A DNA stretch of 64,000 nt from Pontibacter akesuensis. Lineage in GTDB: Bacteria; Bacteroidota; Bacteroidia; Cytophagales; Hymenobacteraceae. Both the position numbers and the translations under genes were made by a program. The DNA is taken from positions 806,001-870,000 of the forward strand of contig NZ_CP014766.1 in assembly GCF_001611675.1 (NCBI RefSeq). Reading direction: 5' to 3'. Below the pieces are notes generated by a model. It ran no database searches and was not told the origin of the DNA. It was given only the letters and a program-made list of their open reading frames with translations. Shown here one piece after another: positions 1-7,815 of this stretch (the stretch's first letter is position 1; each line of letters begins with the position of its first letter).

Positions 1-138
1 GCCACTGGCAGCACAACCCGTTATTTTCCGGCAAGTAGCCAAGTTCTGAAAATGCGCTGATCACCTTAAAAAAGCCACGTAAAGACCGGCTATAGGTAAA
101 TAAGAGGCTGCTTTGCATGCTCAAGACAGCGCCATGCG

Positions 139-169
139 TTGACAAAAAGCTACAAATTACTTACTTTTG
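139..169 (+). promoter_or_regulatory. Bacteroidota-type promoter
   Basis: TTG at 139-141 is followed after 20 bases by TACTTTTG at 162-169. This matches the phylum consensus TTG-N19/20-TAnnTTTG. It would start transcription near 176, upstream of the nucleotidyltransferase. If real, it excludes the in-frame ATG at 117 as a start codon. Confidence 0.5.
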
Positions 170-317
170 TACCAGGCAGCCTATACGGCTGGCCTGGCAT
201 ACTTTTTCGTTGCTTTTCCGTAAGGCTATAATTTACCACCATTCGGAATTCTCATTGACGCATAAAGCCAGCCCCCCTCTGCCCCTCCCGGCAAGCAGAG
301 CGGTCAGTAAAAAAAAA

Positions 318-422
318 TTGTCGGACAGCAACAATGACTTAACCTATTGGTTATGCCAGCCTACTGAAGCGCGCCTGAAGGCGGTGGAGGCACTGCGGTA
401 CCAATACAGTCTATTAGTACAA
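318..422 (+). other. In-frame coding-like segment fused to the nucleotidyltransferase
   Basis: This stretch has no stop and is in frame with the gene at 423. It encodes NNDLTYWLCQPTEARLKAVE and then ALRYQY. From family knowledge, this pattern (DLxYWL...P.ERL.AVE.LR.QY) is the N-terminal signature of a short protein usually encoded just upstream of such nucleotidyltransferases in Bacteroidota. Here it has no ATG of its own; TTG at 318 follows a run of nine A. It could be a fused N-terminus translated from TTG, or a decayed partner gene. Confidence 0.4.
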
Positions 423-866
423 ATGGAGCTGACACACGATTTTCAAGAGTTCGTACAAAAGCTGAACGCCCGTGGGGCAGAGTACATCATAGCTGGTGGC
501 TTTGCCGTGGCGGTGTATGGCTATCCGCGCTACACAGGCGATATCGATATCTGGATTAACCCCACTTCTGAAAATGCTGGGAAAGTACTGCAGGTGCTGC
601 AGGACATGGGCTATTCCGACAAGGAAGTGAACCTGGAGGACCTCACTACCACGGATGTGGTGGTGCAACTGGGATTCCCGCCTAACCGCATTGACCTGGC
701 CACCGGCCTGACAGGCATTACGTTTGACGCCTGCTGGAAGAACAGAGCCACCATGCCCTTTGGGGGCGAAATGGCGAATTTCATCAGCCTGAAAGATCTC
801 AAAAAGAACAAAAAGGCTACTGCCCGCCAGCAGGACCTGCTGGACCTCCAAAACCTGCCCGAGTAA
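423..866 (+). CDS. Nucleotidyltransferase (DUF6036/AbiEii-like)
   Basis: A 147-residue protein with the nucleotidyltransferase core near residues 20-43: IIAGGFAVAVYGYPRYTGDI, continuing as DIWI. The GG turn and the DxD acidic pair are the nucleotide- and metal-binding signatures of the minimal nucleotidyltransferase fold. Relatives are found in MNT/HEPN and AbiE-type toxin-antitoxin loci, but the substrate here is unknown. The ATG at 423 gives the usual compact length; an in-frame coding-like extension runs upstream without a stop, so a longer fused form is possible. The next gene starts 2 bases after the stop, so the two are probably cotranscribed. Confidence 0.75.
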   Translation: MELTHDFQEFVQKLNARGAEYIIAGGFAVAVYGYPRYTGDIDIWINPTSENAGKVLQVLQDMGYSDKEVNLEDLTTTDVVVQLGFPPNRIDLATGLTGITFDACWKNRATMPFGGEMANFISLKDLKKNKKATARQQDLLDLQNLPE

Positions 867-868
867 GC

Positions 869-1414
869 ATGCCAGCCATATCAGCGGCTTTTCGGCAGGC
901 GGTAATGAGCCTGGGCGACAAAGAAAAGGAAGCCATTATACTTAAAGCTGCTCGCCGCGACGCCGAGTTATACGACATCCTGGCATATGAACTGCTGGAA
1001 GAAGTGACGCTGGAGAAGGTGTATGAGGACGCCGCCGACAAGATTCACGCCCTGCTGATTAACGCCAGCGGCCGCAGCCTTAGCAAGGCACTGGTGAAAG
1101 CGCTACGCAAGGCAATAAAAGAGATTGCCCGTTTCAAGCGCATTACCAAAGACCCTAAAACCGAGATCGACCTGCACGTGTACACGCTGCGCCTGATCTT
1201 CGATAACTTCACCGGCCAGTTCGATAGCTTTTACAAAGGCTTTTTCACGGCCACTGCCCGCTTGCTGCTCCGCACCATTCAGCTTATCCGCAAGAACCTG
1301 CACGAAGATTATTATGTGGAGTATAAAACAGATCTGGATGACTTCCTGCAGCAGATCCACAGCCGCCCCAAGTACCTGACCGTGGCCCTGCCCCAGGAGT
1401 TTGAGGTGGAGTAA
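869..1414 (+). CDS. Conserved hypothetical helical protein
   Basis: A 181-residue soluble protein with no signal peptide or membrane segment. It is rich in Leu, Lys and Glu and appears almost wholly alpha-helical. Nothing resembling a catalytic motif was recognised. It starts 2 bases after the nucleotidyltransferase stop, so translational coupling is likely. By position it could be a partner of that enzyme, but that is inference from linkage only. No HEPN RX4-6H signature was seen. Confidence 0.7.
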   Translation: MPAISAAFRQAVMSLGDKEKEAIILKAARRDAELYDILAYELLEEVTLEKVYEDAADKIHALLINASGRSLSKALVKALRKAIKEIARFKRITKDPKTEIDLHVYTLRLIFDNFTGQFDSFYKGFFTATARLLLRTIQLIRKNLHEDYYVEYKTDLDDFLQQIHSRPKYLTVALPQEFEVE

Positions 1415-1418
1415 TTCT

Positions 1419-1668
1419 AATTTTGAATGAGTGAATTTTGAATTAATGAATAAGATCTGCAGGGAATGGATGCTTTATACTTGCTTCATTCTTTCTACCT
1501 TTCCAACGCACCTGCTGTTCCAAGCTGTCATCCTGGAAGGATCTCGTGGGCGAACTCCAGAAGCTGTTCCTTTTTACAGCCAAAATCTTCGTAAACAAAA
1601 AGAGACGGAGCTTATACTTCGCCTTGCCCCCTGAATTCACTCAAACACTCATTCACTCATTCAAAATT
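1419..1668. repeat. Intergenic element bounded by 18-bp inverted repeats
   Basis: Positions 1419-1436 (AATTTTGAATGAGTGAAT) recur inverted at 1651-1668. The arms lie in GAATGAGT-rich simple sequence. Between them is TCATCCTGGAAGGATCT, resembling dispersed GTCATCCTGAAAGGATCT repeats common in this phylum. A 67-codon open frame inside has no coding character. The whole could be a MITE-like or REP-like element. Confidence 0.5.
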
Positions 1669-1670
1669 CA

Positions 1671-2444
1671 CTAGTTCAGCCCGAATACCTTTACTTCCTC
1701 CAGGTTAACCTCTGACACTTTCTCCAGTTTGCCGGCTTCGAAGACCCTGTCGTAATTCGCTATGGGGAAATCTTTGCCGTTATTGGGGGCTTTGTAGTTG
1801 TTGTAGTCCTGGAAGCGGATGTTGCCGATCTCGCGTGGGTTGGTGGCCTCGCGGAAGCGCGAACCGCCGCCGTTCTCCTCAAAGTTGTAGGCCAGGTAAT
1901 CCATGGTATGGCGCTGCTGGTGGAACCAGTATACGTACTCGTCCTCAAAGCCCTCTCCGCCACCCTCCTGCCTAAAGGTAACTTTTACCTTGTGGTAAGG
2001 CTCCCCTTTCACGGTGGCTTCTCCTAAGTACTCTTTCTGCACAGCAGCATCGTTCAGGAAGTAGGGCAGCAGCGCAAAGTATATCACCGCGTTTACCGAC
2101 TCACTGTACGCCTGCTGCTCCTCTTGTGGCAGCGTAACTTCCGCGTCATCCACCGTACGCTTAAAGCCACTGTTGCTCAGCACATCATGCACCCGCTGCC
2201 CCGTGGAGTCGGTGAAGGTGCGGCTATACACAAACGCGCCGTTGTCGCGCAGGGCGCGGTATTGCCTGTCGCGGAGCCGGAACGTCACCACGCCCTGCTC
2301 CAGGTTCTGAGTACCGTGCGCCGCCAGGGCCGCATCAACAATCTCCTGCGCCTCTGATGGCTTCTCATTGTTAGTGCAGGAGGTAAACGCCAGCAGCAAA
2401 GCCAGCAAAAACAAAGTATAGGTGTGGGTTCGAAAGAAATACAT
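1671..2444 (-). CDS. DUF6503-like lipoprotein
   Basis: A 257-residue protein. The start at 2444 is preferred over an upstream ATG at 2504 because it begins directly with a lipoprotein signal peptide ending in LLLAFTSC, with the acylated Cys at about residue 23. The mature part has the DUF6503 pattern: an N-terminal EIVDAALAAHG helix, then a beta-rich domain with paired Tyr and Trp (EYVYWFHQQRHTMDYLAYNF). The family is found in Bacteroidota and resembles LolA/LppX-type lipid-binding folds; its function is unknown. It is probably an inner-leaflet or surface lipoprotein. Confidence 0.75.
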   Translation of the reverse strand: MYFFRTHTYTLFLLALLLAFTSCTNNEKPSEAQEIVDAALAAHGTQNLEQGVVTFRLRDRQYRALRDNGAFVYSRTFTDSTGQRVHDVLSNSGFKRTVDDAEVTLPQEEQQAYSESVNAVIYFALLPYFLNDAAVQKEYLGEATVKGEPYHKVKVTFRQEGGGEGFEDEYVYWFHQQRHTMDYLAYNFEENGGGSRFREATNPREIGNIRFQDYNNYKAPNNGKDFPIANYDRVFEAGKLEKVSEVNLEEVKVFGLN

Positions 2445-2493
2445 GCTCAGGTATAAAGTATGGCCAAAGGTAAGCAAAAGGCGCAAGGCATAA

Positions 2494-2530
2494 AAAAACC
2501 GCACCAGACTAAAAGGCCGGAGCGGTTTTT
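2494..2530 (-). terminator. Rho-independent terminator of the YceI lipoprotein gene
   Basis: The stem AAAAACCGC (2494-2502) pairs with GCGGTTTTT (2522-2530). Read on the minus strand it ends in a U tract just downstream of the gene at 2551-3219. Confidence 0.7.
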
Positions 2531-2550
2531 CAGGATATAATTTAATACGG

Positions 2551-3219
2551 TTACTGCTTGGCAGTCACGTCAAAAGTAACAGTGAACTCATCGGAGATCG
2601 CCTTGTCGCCTAGCTCGCCCAGCAGGGTCTCGGAGCCATAACGCACATCATACTTAGAGCGATCTACCTTTACATCGGCTTTTGCGTTTACAGTGCCATT
2701 CTGGATGTTCACCGTTGCCGGGAAGCTCACAGGCTCTGTTTTGCCTTTGATTGTCAGGTTACCTTCTACGTTATAGTTCGGCTGGCCGGCAGCTGCATTC
2801 TGGATCGGGGATGCGTTCACCAGCTCGAATGTAGCTGTTGGATGTGCCTCCACGCCGAAGAAGTCATCAGACTTCAGGTGTCCTACCAGGTTTGCGTTAT
2901 CTTCTGCTGCTGTGATATCGGTGTTGGTGATAGTCGTCATGTCGATCACGATGTTACCACCCACCAGTTGGTTGTCCGCTACGCGCAGTTCACCACCCTG
3001 CAGCTCAATTTCACCTCTGTGCTCGCCAGCTACTTTCGTTCCATGCCACTTCACGTTGCTTTGGTCCTGTACAATCTGGTAAGCTTCGCCTTCAGTTGTT
3101 GCTGCGGCAGCTTCTTCAGTTGTCACGGCAGTTGTTTCTTCCACTGCTTCCGTTTCGCCTCCGCAAGCAGTAAAGAAAAGGGCTGCGGCAAACGTGGCAT
3201 AAATGGCTGTTTTTTTCAT
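2551..3219 (-). CDS. YceI-family lipoprotein
   Basis: A 222-residue protein. The start at 3219 begins MKKTAIYATFAAALFFTACG, a lipoprotein signal with its Cys in the lipobox FTAC. A Glu/Thr/Ala-rich linker follows, then the YceI domain (SNVKWHGTKVAGEHRGEIEL...[20 protein letters not shown]...VSFPATV...[20 protein letters not shown]). YceI proteins are lipocalin-like barrels that bind isoprenoid lipids. It is the downstream member of a tandem pair with the YceI gene at 3316 and shares its C-terminal block almost word for word. It is probably cotranscribed from the MarR promoter, partly limited by a hairpin between the two genes. Confidence 0.88.
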   Translation of the reverse strand: MKKTAIYATFAAALFFTACGGETEAVEETTAVTTEEAAAATTEGEAYQIVQDQSNVKWHGTKVAGEHRGEIELQGGELRVADNQLVGGNIVIDMTTITNTDITAAEDNANLVGHLKSDDFFGVEAHPTATFELVNASPIQNAAAGQPNYNVEGNLTIKGKTEPVSFPATVNIQNGTVNAKADVKVDRSKYDVRYGSETLLGELGDKAISDEFTVTFDVTAKQ

Positions 3220-3267
3220 GATTCGTCTTTTTAATTTATACTTATACTTCGTTTCTAAAAAATAAAC

Positions 3268-3292
3268 CACTCCGGTTTAAGGTGCCGGAGTG
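3268..3292 (-). terminator. Hairpin between the YceI paralogs
   Basis: CACTCCGG (3268-3275) pairs with CCGGAGTG (3285-3292). On the minus strand a T-rich run follows, so it can act as a terminator or partial attenuator after the upstream YceI gene. Confidence 0.55.
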
Positions 3293-3315
3293 ATTTTATA
3301 CTTGTCTTTCTGTGA

Positions 3316-3972
3316 TTACTGCTTTGCAGTCACATCCAGCGTTACTACAAACTCATCCATAATCGCTTTGTCGCCAAGGCCATCAAAAAAGCTGTTGGAG
3401 CCGTAGCGCACGTCATACTTGGAGCGGTCGATGGTTACGTCGCCTTTGGCTGTCGCTACACCGTTGCGCACTGAAACAGTGGCAGGAAAAGAAACAGGCT
3501 TCGTGATGCCTTTTATTGTCAGGTCGCCGGTTACGGTGGCGTTTGGCTTGCCTGCGGCAGCCTTTGCGTTAGACTTTACTTCGGTGATTTTGAAAGTGGC
3601 GGTCGGGTGCTTCTCCACGCTGAAAAAATCATCAGACTTCAGGTGGCCGATCAGTTTGCCGTTGTACTCAGCATCCTTTATATCGGAGCAGGTCATCGCG
3701 TTCATGTCGATCACGAAGGTACCGCCCACAATCTTGTTTCCCTCAACCAGCATCTGGCCGCTCTTAAGGCCAATGTTGCCCATGTGCTCGCCGGTAACTT
3801 TCTTGGCGTGCCACTTCAGGTCGCTCTTGGCCACGTCTACATTGTAAGCACGAGCCTTCGCGGGCGCAGCCACTTCGGTAGCAGCCTTCGCAGCTGCATT
3901 GTTTGTGTTGCCTGCGGAAGCGGAGAACACCAGCGCACTAGCAAGTGAGGCTAAAATAACGTACTTTTTCAT
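3316..3972 (-). CDS. YceI-family periplasmic protein
   Basis: A 218-residue protein with a cleavable signal peptide (about residues 1-20, ending ASAG) and no lipobox Cys. The YceI domain spans roughly residues 43-216, with the family landmarks [38 protein letters not shown] and [20 protein letters not shown]. It is likely a periplasmic polyisoprenoid-binding lipocalin-like protein, the soluble counterpart of the lipoprotein paralog next door. It lies 38 bases downstream of the MarR regulator gene, so the regulator and both YceI genes look like one unit. Confidence 0.88.
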   Translation of the reverse strand: MKKYVILASLASALVFSASAGNTNNAAAKAATEVAAPAKARAYNVDVAKSDLKWHAKKVTGEHMGNIGLKSGQMLVEGNKIVGGTFVIDMNAMTCSDIKDAEYNGKLIGHLKSDDFFSVEKHPTATFKITEVKSNAKAAAGKPNATVTGDLTIKGITKPVSFPATVSVRNGVATAKGDVTIDRSKYDVRYGSNSFFDGLGDKAIMDEFVVTLDVTAKQ

Positions 3973-4010
3973 CTGTTTGATCTTTAAACTTTAGTGGTTA
4001 TGGTTTTTTG

Positions 4011-4460
4011 TTAGTCTCTGATTTTGTCAAGCAATACATTCAGTTGGGCAGCTTCTTCCTCGGTAAGGTTGGTGATGCCGGTACCCTTGCCGCCCTCCAG
4101 CACGTCCATTTCCTTCAGGAGATCCAGCCCTTTGGCTGTGATCAGCACATCCACGGTGCGGCGATCGGCAGGACACTGCTTGCGCGTTACCAGCTCCTTT
4201 GCCTCCAGCTTGTCCACAATGCGCGAGGCATTAGAGGTTTTATCCAGCATGCGCTCAATCAGCATGCTGATGGTAGCCGGCTTCGGGTGCTGTCCCCGCA
4301 GAATGCGCAACACGTTGTACTGGGGCAGTGTAACGCCGAACGGCTTAAACATAGCCGACTGCCGCTGCTCCAGGTACCCCGACGTATACACCACGTTGAT
4401 GTAGGCTTTCTGGTACTCACTCTTAAAAGAACCTTGCTTTATTTCTTCTTCTATCTTCAT
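4011..4460 (-). CDS. MarR-family transcriptional regulator
   Basis: A 149-residue winged-helix repressor. The recognition region reads ATISMLIERMLDKTSNASRI, followed by VDKLEAKELVTRKQCPADRR, with the DRR wing motif typical of MarR proteins. It is the first gene of a leftward unit with two YceI genes. A perfect 20-bp palindrome sits on its own promoter 30 bp upstream, so autorepression and control of the YceI genes are likely. The ligand is unknown; MarR-YceI pairs in Bacteroidota are often thought to answer to lipophilic or phenolic stress, but that is family knowledge rather than something seen here. Confidence 0.88.
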   Translation of the reverse strand: MKIEEEIKQGSFKSEYQKAYINVVYTSGYLEQRQSAMFKPFGVTLPQYNVLRILRGQHPKPATISMLIERMLDKTSNASRIVDKLEAKELVTRKQCPADRRTVDVLITAKGLDLLKEMDVLEGGKGTGITNLTEEEAAQLNVLLDKIRD

Positions 4461-4488
4461 ATCAAGCCTCTGCTTCAGAATGACAATG

Positions 4489-4519
4489 CAAATGTATGTA
4501 CATACATTTAATGTATCAA
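4489..4519 (-). promoter_or_regulatory. marR promoter with overlapping palindromic operator
   Basis: On the minus strand TTG (4517-4519) is followed after exactly 20 bases by TACATTTG (4489-4496), a full phylum-type promoter. The perfect palindrome AAATGTATGTACATACATTT occupies 4490-4509. It covers most of the -7 element and half the spacer, so a bound dimer would block the polymerase. Confidence 0.75.
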
Positions 4520-4726
4520 CAGTTATTGCAAATTTATTTTAACCACTTTAAATAAATGCCTGTGTAACAGGTTTTCCGGGCTTTTGTTCAGCTGCCTAAA
4601 ACATGTCGTTATATAACAGGCTATTTAACCGCTCAAAAAAGTATAACGAAACGCATCGCCATATCTTTTATATCCTATATTAAGTTGTTTGGTTGAATTC
4701 TTTCACGCTTTAGTATAGGGACAGGG

Positions 4727-5713
4727 CTACAGGTACAGAAACCCCTCCCGCTCCTTCACCAGCCCGAAAGGGTCCTGCTCCAGCGCCAGGAAGCCGCTAA
4801 GATCCACAAAATCGAAAGCGTTGGAGAGTTGCAGCGCGCTCCAGGTGCTTAGGCTTGTCTCCACCACCGAGTTCAACACCGTCAGAAGTCCGTTGTTTTT
4901 GGCCTGCTGCAGCAGCCGCACAGTGTTCAGGTAGCCGCCCGCTTTCATAAGCCGGATGCTGATGCCGTGAAACTGTGTGCGCAGCATGTCGAAATCAGCC
5001 TCATCGGTCAGCGACTCCTCTGCAATCAGCGGGATCGGGGTTTCGTTTTTGAGATGCGCATAGGCAGCTACCTTAGCAGCGGGCATTGGCTGCTCCACAA
5101 AAAGCACGCGCCGGCGGTCAAGGCTCTCCAGGAATACCAGCAGCGCATCAGGGTTCTGCCAGCTTTCATGGCCATCCAGCACAAGCGGCAAATCCGTGAC
5201 CTGCAGCAGCTCGTGCACCAGGGGCATGCCTGCTTCCGGGCTCACCCTCACTTTCAGGTGCTGAAACCGGTCCAGGTCGTGGTGCTGCACAAACTCCCGC
5301 ACTTGCCACGGCTCCAGCGCGGGCAAGGTAAAGCCGGTGGCCTGCGCCTGCGGCAGCGACTGGCCCAGCAGCTGGTAAACCGGTATGGCCTTGTGCTGGC
5401 AAAAGTAATGCAGGTAAGCCGACTCAATGGCAAAGCGGAGCGCATTCACCGGTGGGTGCTGCACCAGCAACTGCAGGAGCTCATCCATACTTTGCAGCTG
5501 GGGTAGGCCAGCCAGCAGCAGGACTTTGTACTGTTTCAGCAGCAGCTCGGGTGTTTCGCCATAGCGCAGGGCAAGTGCTGCCTCCCCAAACCCACTGTAC
5601 GTGCCGTCCGACACCTGCACGAGGAAATTGATCTTCCCGTTGCCTGCGGCCTGTGCCGCACTGCGGCTATACTGTAATTTCAGGTCCAGGGCCTCGATGC
5701 GCCATATCAGCAT
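4727..5713 (-). CDS. Enolase-superfamily enzyme (dipeptide epimerase-like)
   Basis: A 328-residue protein with an N-terminal capping domain (about 1-110) and a C-terminal TIM barrel. The barrel shows the enolase-superfamily order: LKVRVSP at strand 2, LVLDGHESW with the first metal ligand Asp, LFVEQPMP with the Glu ligand, PLIAEESLTDEADF with the third acidic ligand, and RLMKAGG with the Lys on the opposite face. Closest in pattern are muconate-lactonizing and Ala-Glu epimerase-like enzymes. The second Lys of the usual KxK is Arg here, which may alter or abolish one half of a 1,1-proton transfer. Substrate unknown; it stands alone. Confidence 0.78.
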   Translation of the reverse strand: MLIWRIEALDLKLQYSRSAAQAAGNGKINFLVQVSDGTYSGFGEAALALRYGETPELLLKQYKVLLLAGLPQLQSMDELLQLLVQHPPVNALRFAIESAYLHYFCQHKAIPVYQLLGQSLPQAQATGFTLPALEPWQVREFVQHHDLDRFQHLKVRVSPEAGMPLVHELLQVTDLPLVLDGHESWQNPDALLVFLESLDRRRVLFVEQPMPAAKVAAYAHLKNETPIPLIAEESLTDEADFDMLRTQFHGISIRLMKAGGYLNTVRLLQQAKNNGLLTVLNSVVETSLSTWSALQLSNAFDFVDLSGFLALEQDPFGLVKEREGFLYL

Positions 5714-6021
5714 AGGTGGTAAAGGGTTAAAGGTTGAGGGCTTGAATTTGCACTTTTTATCGCAAACAAGCCAATTTTGCGTTGGCTTCCACTGGCTATA
5801 CTTCTATTTGTTTTCAGGATGCGGTGGCGCCAATAAATTAATTTTACAATACGCCCCGGGCTGCTTGCAGATGCATTTCCAACACTTATATTTGCTAAGT
5901 TTTTGTAGGTGTGCCCTGTCGGCAAATTCATCATTTCAAGGCTTTTCAGCCGCACTTGCTACAAAGGCTTTTCTTGAGGAAAAGGCTAATCCGACCCTTT
6001 CCTTTTTACAACTCACTGTAT
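5714..6021 (+). other. Intergenic region between divergent genes
   Basis: This 308-base gap lies between the enolase-superfamily gene and the symporter. The open frames crossing it lack coding character. It presumably holds both promoters, but no clear TAnnTTTG with a TTG at the right spacing was seen. Confidence 0.4.
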
Positions 6022-7458
6022 ATGAAAAAGTCTTTATTACCGATGGCGGCGCTGCTAAGTATAACTGTGGCGGCCATCCTGACTGTACTGCAGCAGTACA
6101 GCTTTATTTCACTGCCGGCAGAGGTGCTGATGGGCGTGCGTTGGACGGTGGTGGGCGTTTTGCTGCTCTACGGCCTGCAGAAGCGCTCCCTCACCACCTG
6201 GATTCTGGTCAGCATGGTGGTGGGCTGCGCCATAGGCTACGACTTCCCCGGGTTTGCCGTCAGCCTGAACGTGCTGAGCAAGATCTTCCTCAAGCTGATC
6301 AAGACCATCATCGCCCCGCTTATCTTCGCCACGCTGGTGGTGGGCATTGCCGGCCACTCCAACCTGAAGCAGGTGGGCAGCATGGGTTGGAAAGCCATCC
6401 TGTACTTTGAGATCGTTACCACGCTGGCCCTGTTCATCGGCCTGGCCGCCATCAACATCAGCCGCGCCGGCGTGGGCATAGACCCGGGACTGGCGCAGAG
6501 CCAGGAGGAGATCGCCCCGGTGGCCGCGCAGAGCACATCCGACATCATCCTGCACGTGTTCCCCGAGAACATCGTGAAGTCCATATCCGAGGGGCAGGTG
6601 CTGCAGATTGTGGTGTTCAGCGTCCTGTTCGCCATCGGCCTTGCCATGGTGGGCGAGAAGAAGCGCAAGCCGATGCTGGACTTCTGCGAGAGCCTCTCCG
6701 AGACCATGTTCAAGTTCACCAACATCATCATGTACTTCGCCCCGATCGGTGTGGGCGCCGCCATTGCCTACACGGTGGGGCACATGGGCTTCGGCATCCT
6801 GCTGAACCTGTTCCAGCTGCTCATCACCCTCTACGTGGCCCTGATCGTCTTTGCGGTGGTGGTGCTGCTGCCGGTGGCCCTGATCGCCCGCGTGCCGATC
6901 GTGCGTTTCCTGAAAGCCATCTCCGGCCCGGTGTCCATCGCCTTTGCCACCACCAGCTCGGAGGCGGCCCTGCCGCGCGCCATGGAGGAGATGGAGAAGC
7001 TGGGCGTGCCGCGCAAGATCGTGGCCTTCGTTATGCCTACCGGCTACAGCTTTAACCTCGACGGCACTACCTTGTATCTGGCCCTCGCCTCCGTTTTCGT
7101 GGCCCAGGCCGCGGGCATCAACCTGACGTGGGAGCAGCAGCTGGTGATGGTGTTCACCCTGATGCTGACGAGCAAAGGCGTGGCCGGTGTGCCGCGCGCC
7201 TCCCTGGTGATCCTGCTGGGCACCGTGGCCTCGTTCAACCTGCCGGTGTGGCCGGTGTTCGCCATACTTGGCATCGACGAGCTGATGGACATGGCCCGCA
7301 CATCGGTGAACGTGACCGGTAACTGCCTTGCCACCGCCGTAGTGGCCCGCTGGGAGGGCGAGTTCCACCCGGAGCGCGAAGTAGGCCTGGTGGAAACCTC
7401 GAACCCGGAGTTGCTTCAGAAACTGGAGGAAGAAAACAGAGTTGCAAAATTGGTGTAA
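6022..7458 (+). CDS. Dicarboxylate/amino acid:cation symporter (DAACS family)
   Basis: A 478-residue inner-membrane transporter of the GltP/DctA family. The start at 6022 (MKKSLLPMAALL) begins directly with the first membrane segment; the frame is open further upstream but has no coding character there. Two family signatures are clear: the re-entrant serine-rich loop FATTSSEAALPRAMEEMEKL, and FVMPTGYSFNLDGTTLYLAL containing the NLDGT substrate/sodium site. Eight or so hydrophobic helices are visible. It probably imports C4-dicarboxylates or acidic amino acids with Na+ or H+. A strong terminator follows. Confidence 0.9.
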   Translation: MKKSLLPMAALLSITVAAILTVLQQYSFISLPAEVLMGVRWTVVGVLLLYGLQKRSLTTWILVSMVVGCAIGYDFPGFAVSLNVLSKIFLKLIKTIIAPLIFATLVVGIAGHSNLKQVGSMGWKAILYFEIVTTLALFIGLAAINISRAGVGIDPGLAQSQEEIAPVAAQSTSDIILHVFPENIVKSISEGQVLQIVVFSVLFAIGLAMVGEKKRKPMLDFCESLSETMFKFTNIIMYFAPIGVGAAIAYTVGHMGFGILLNLFQLLITLYVALIVFAVVVLLPVALIARVPIVRFLKAISGPVSIAFATTSSEAALPRAMEEMEKLGVPRKIVAFVMPTGYSFNLDGTTLYLALASVFVAQAAGINLTWEQQLVMVFTLMLTSKGVAGVPRASLVILLGTVASFNLPVWPVFAILGIDELMDMARTSVNVTGNCLATAVVARWEGEFHPEREVGLVETSNPELLQKLEEENRVAKLV

Positions 7459-7503
7459 GTATACCGCGCAGCTAAGTATATAAATACTCCTGCTTATATT
7501 ATT

Positions 7504-7543
7504 AAACCCGCCCCTATTGTCCATTGGCAGTTGGGGCGGGTTT
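7504..7543 (+). terminator. Terminator of the dicarboxylate symporter gene
   Basis: AAACCCGCCCC (7504-7514) pairs with GGGGCGGGTTT (7533-7543) around an 18-base loop, followed by T-rich sequence, 45 bases after the symporter stop. Confidence 0.75.
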
Positions 7544-7688
7544 TGGATTTTAAAGTAATGAAGGCCTCCGCTATAAACTACCCTAAAATGTATTTAGCCT
7601 ATATAGTATATTCGTTAGCCCGATTCCATTTATCTGCCTATATTGGGCAATTAAGAATAATAAAATAATGAGAAATAGTCAAATATAG

Positions 7689-7731
7689 ATTCAATAGATG
7701 CGAAAGTTAATGGCTTTTGCATCTATTGAAT
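7689..7731. other. Long stable hairpin
   Basis: Arms 7689-7706 and 7714-7731 form an 18-bp stem with one G.U pair and a 7-base loop. The outer arm is ATTCAATAGATGC against GCATCTATTGAAT. It lies 85 bases before the T9SS gene. It has only a short T run, so it could be a weak terminator, a 5' mRNA structure or a small mobile palindrome. Confidence 0.6.
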
Positions 7732-7815
7732 TTAGCTGTGCCCCGTTCATTTTACGCCCTGCTGGAAAACAAATAATAATCTTTACCTGTGCATACCTCG
7801 CATACTTCTGCTTTT

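Noticed and set aside
117..422. Translation of the nucleotidyltransferase from ATG at 117
   Set aside because: The start would lie upstream of the likely promoter at 139-169, and codons 1-65 have no protein-like character.
869..1414. The helical protein next to the nucleotidyltransferase as a HEPN toxin
   Set aside because: No Rx4-6H motif could be found; linkage alone is not enough.
1431..1634. A 67-codon plus-strand frame in the 1.4-1.6 kb spacer
   Set aside because: It lies inside the inverted-repeat element and includes a dispersed repeat; no coding character.
6109..7524. A 471-codon open frame on the minus strand opposite the dicarboxylate symporter
   Set aside because: It is rich in His, Gln and Gly with no domain pattern, whereas the plus-strand frame has clear transporter motifs. 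It is an antisense shadow of high-GC codons.
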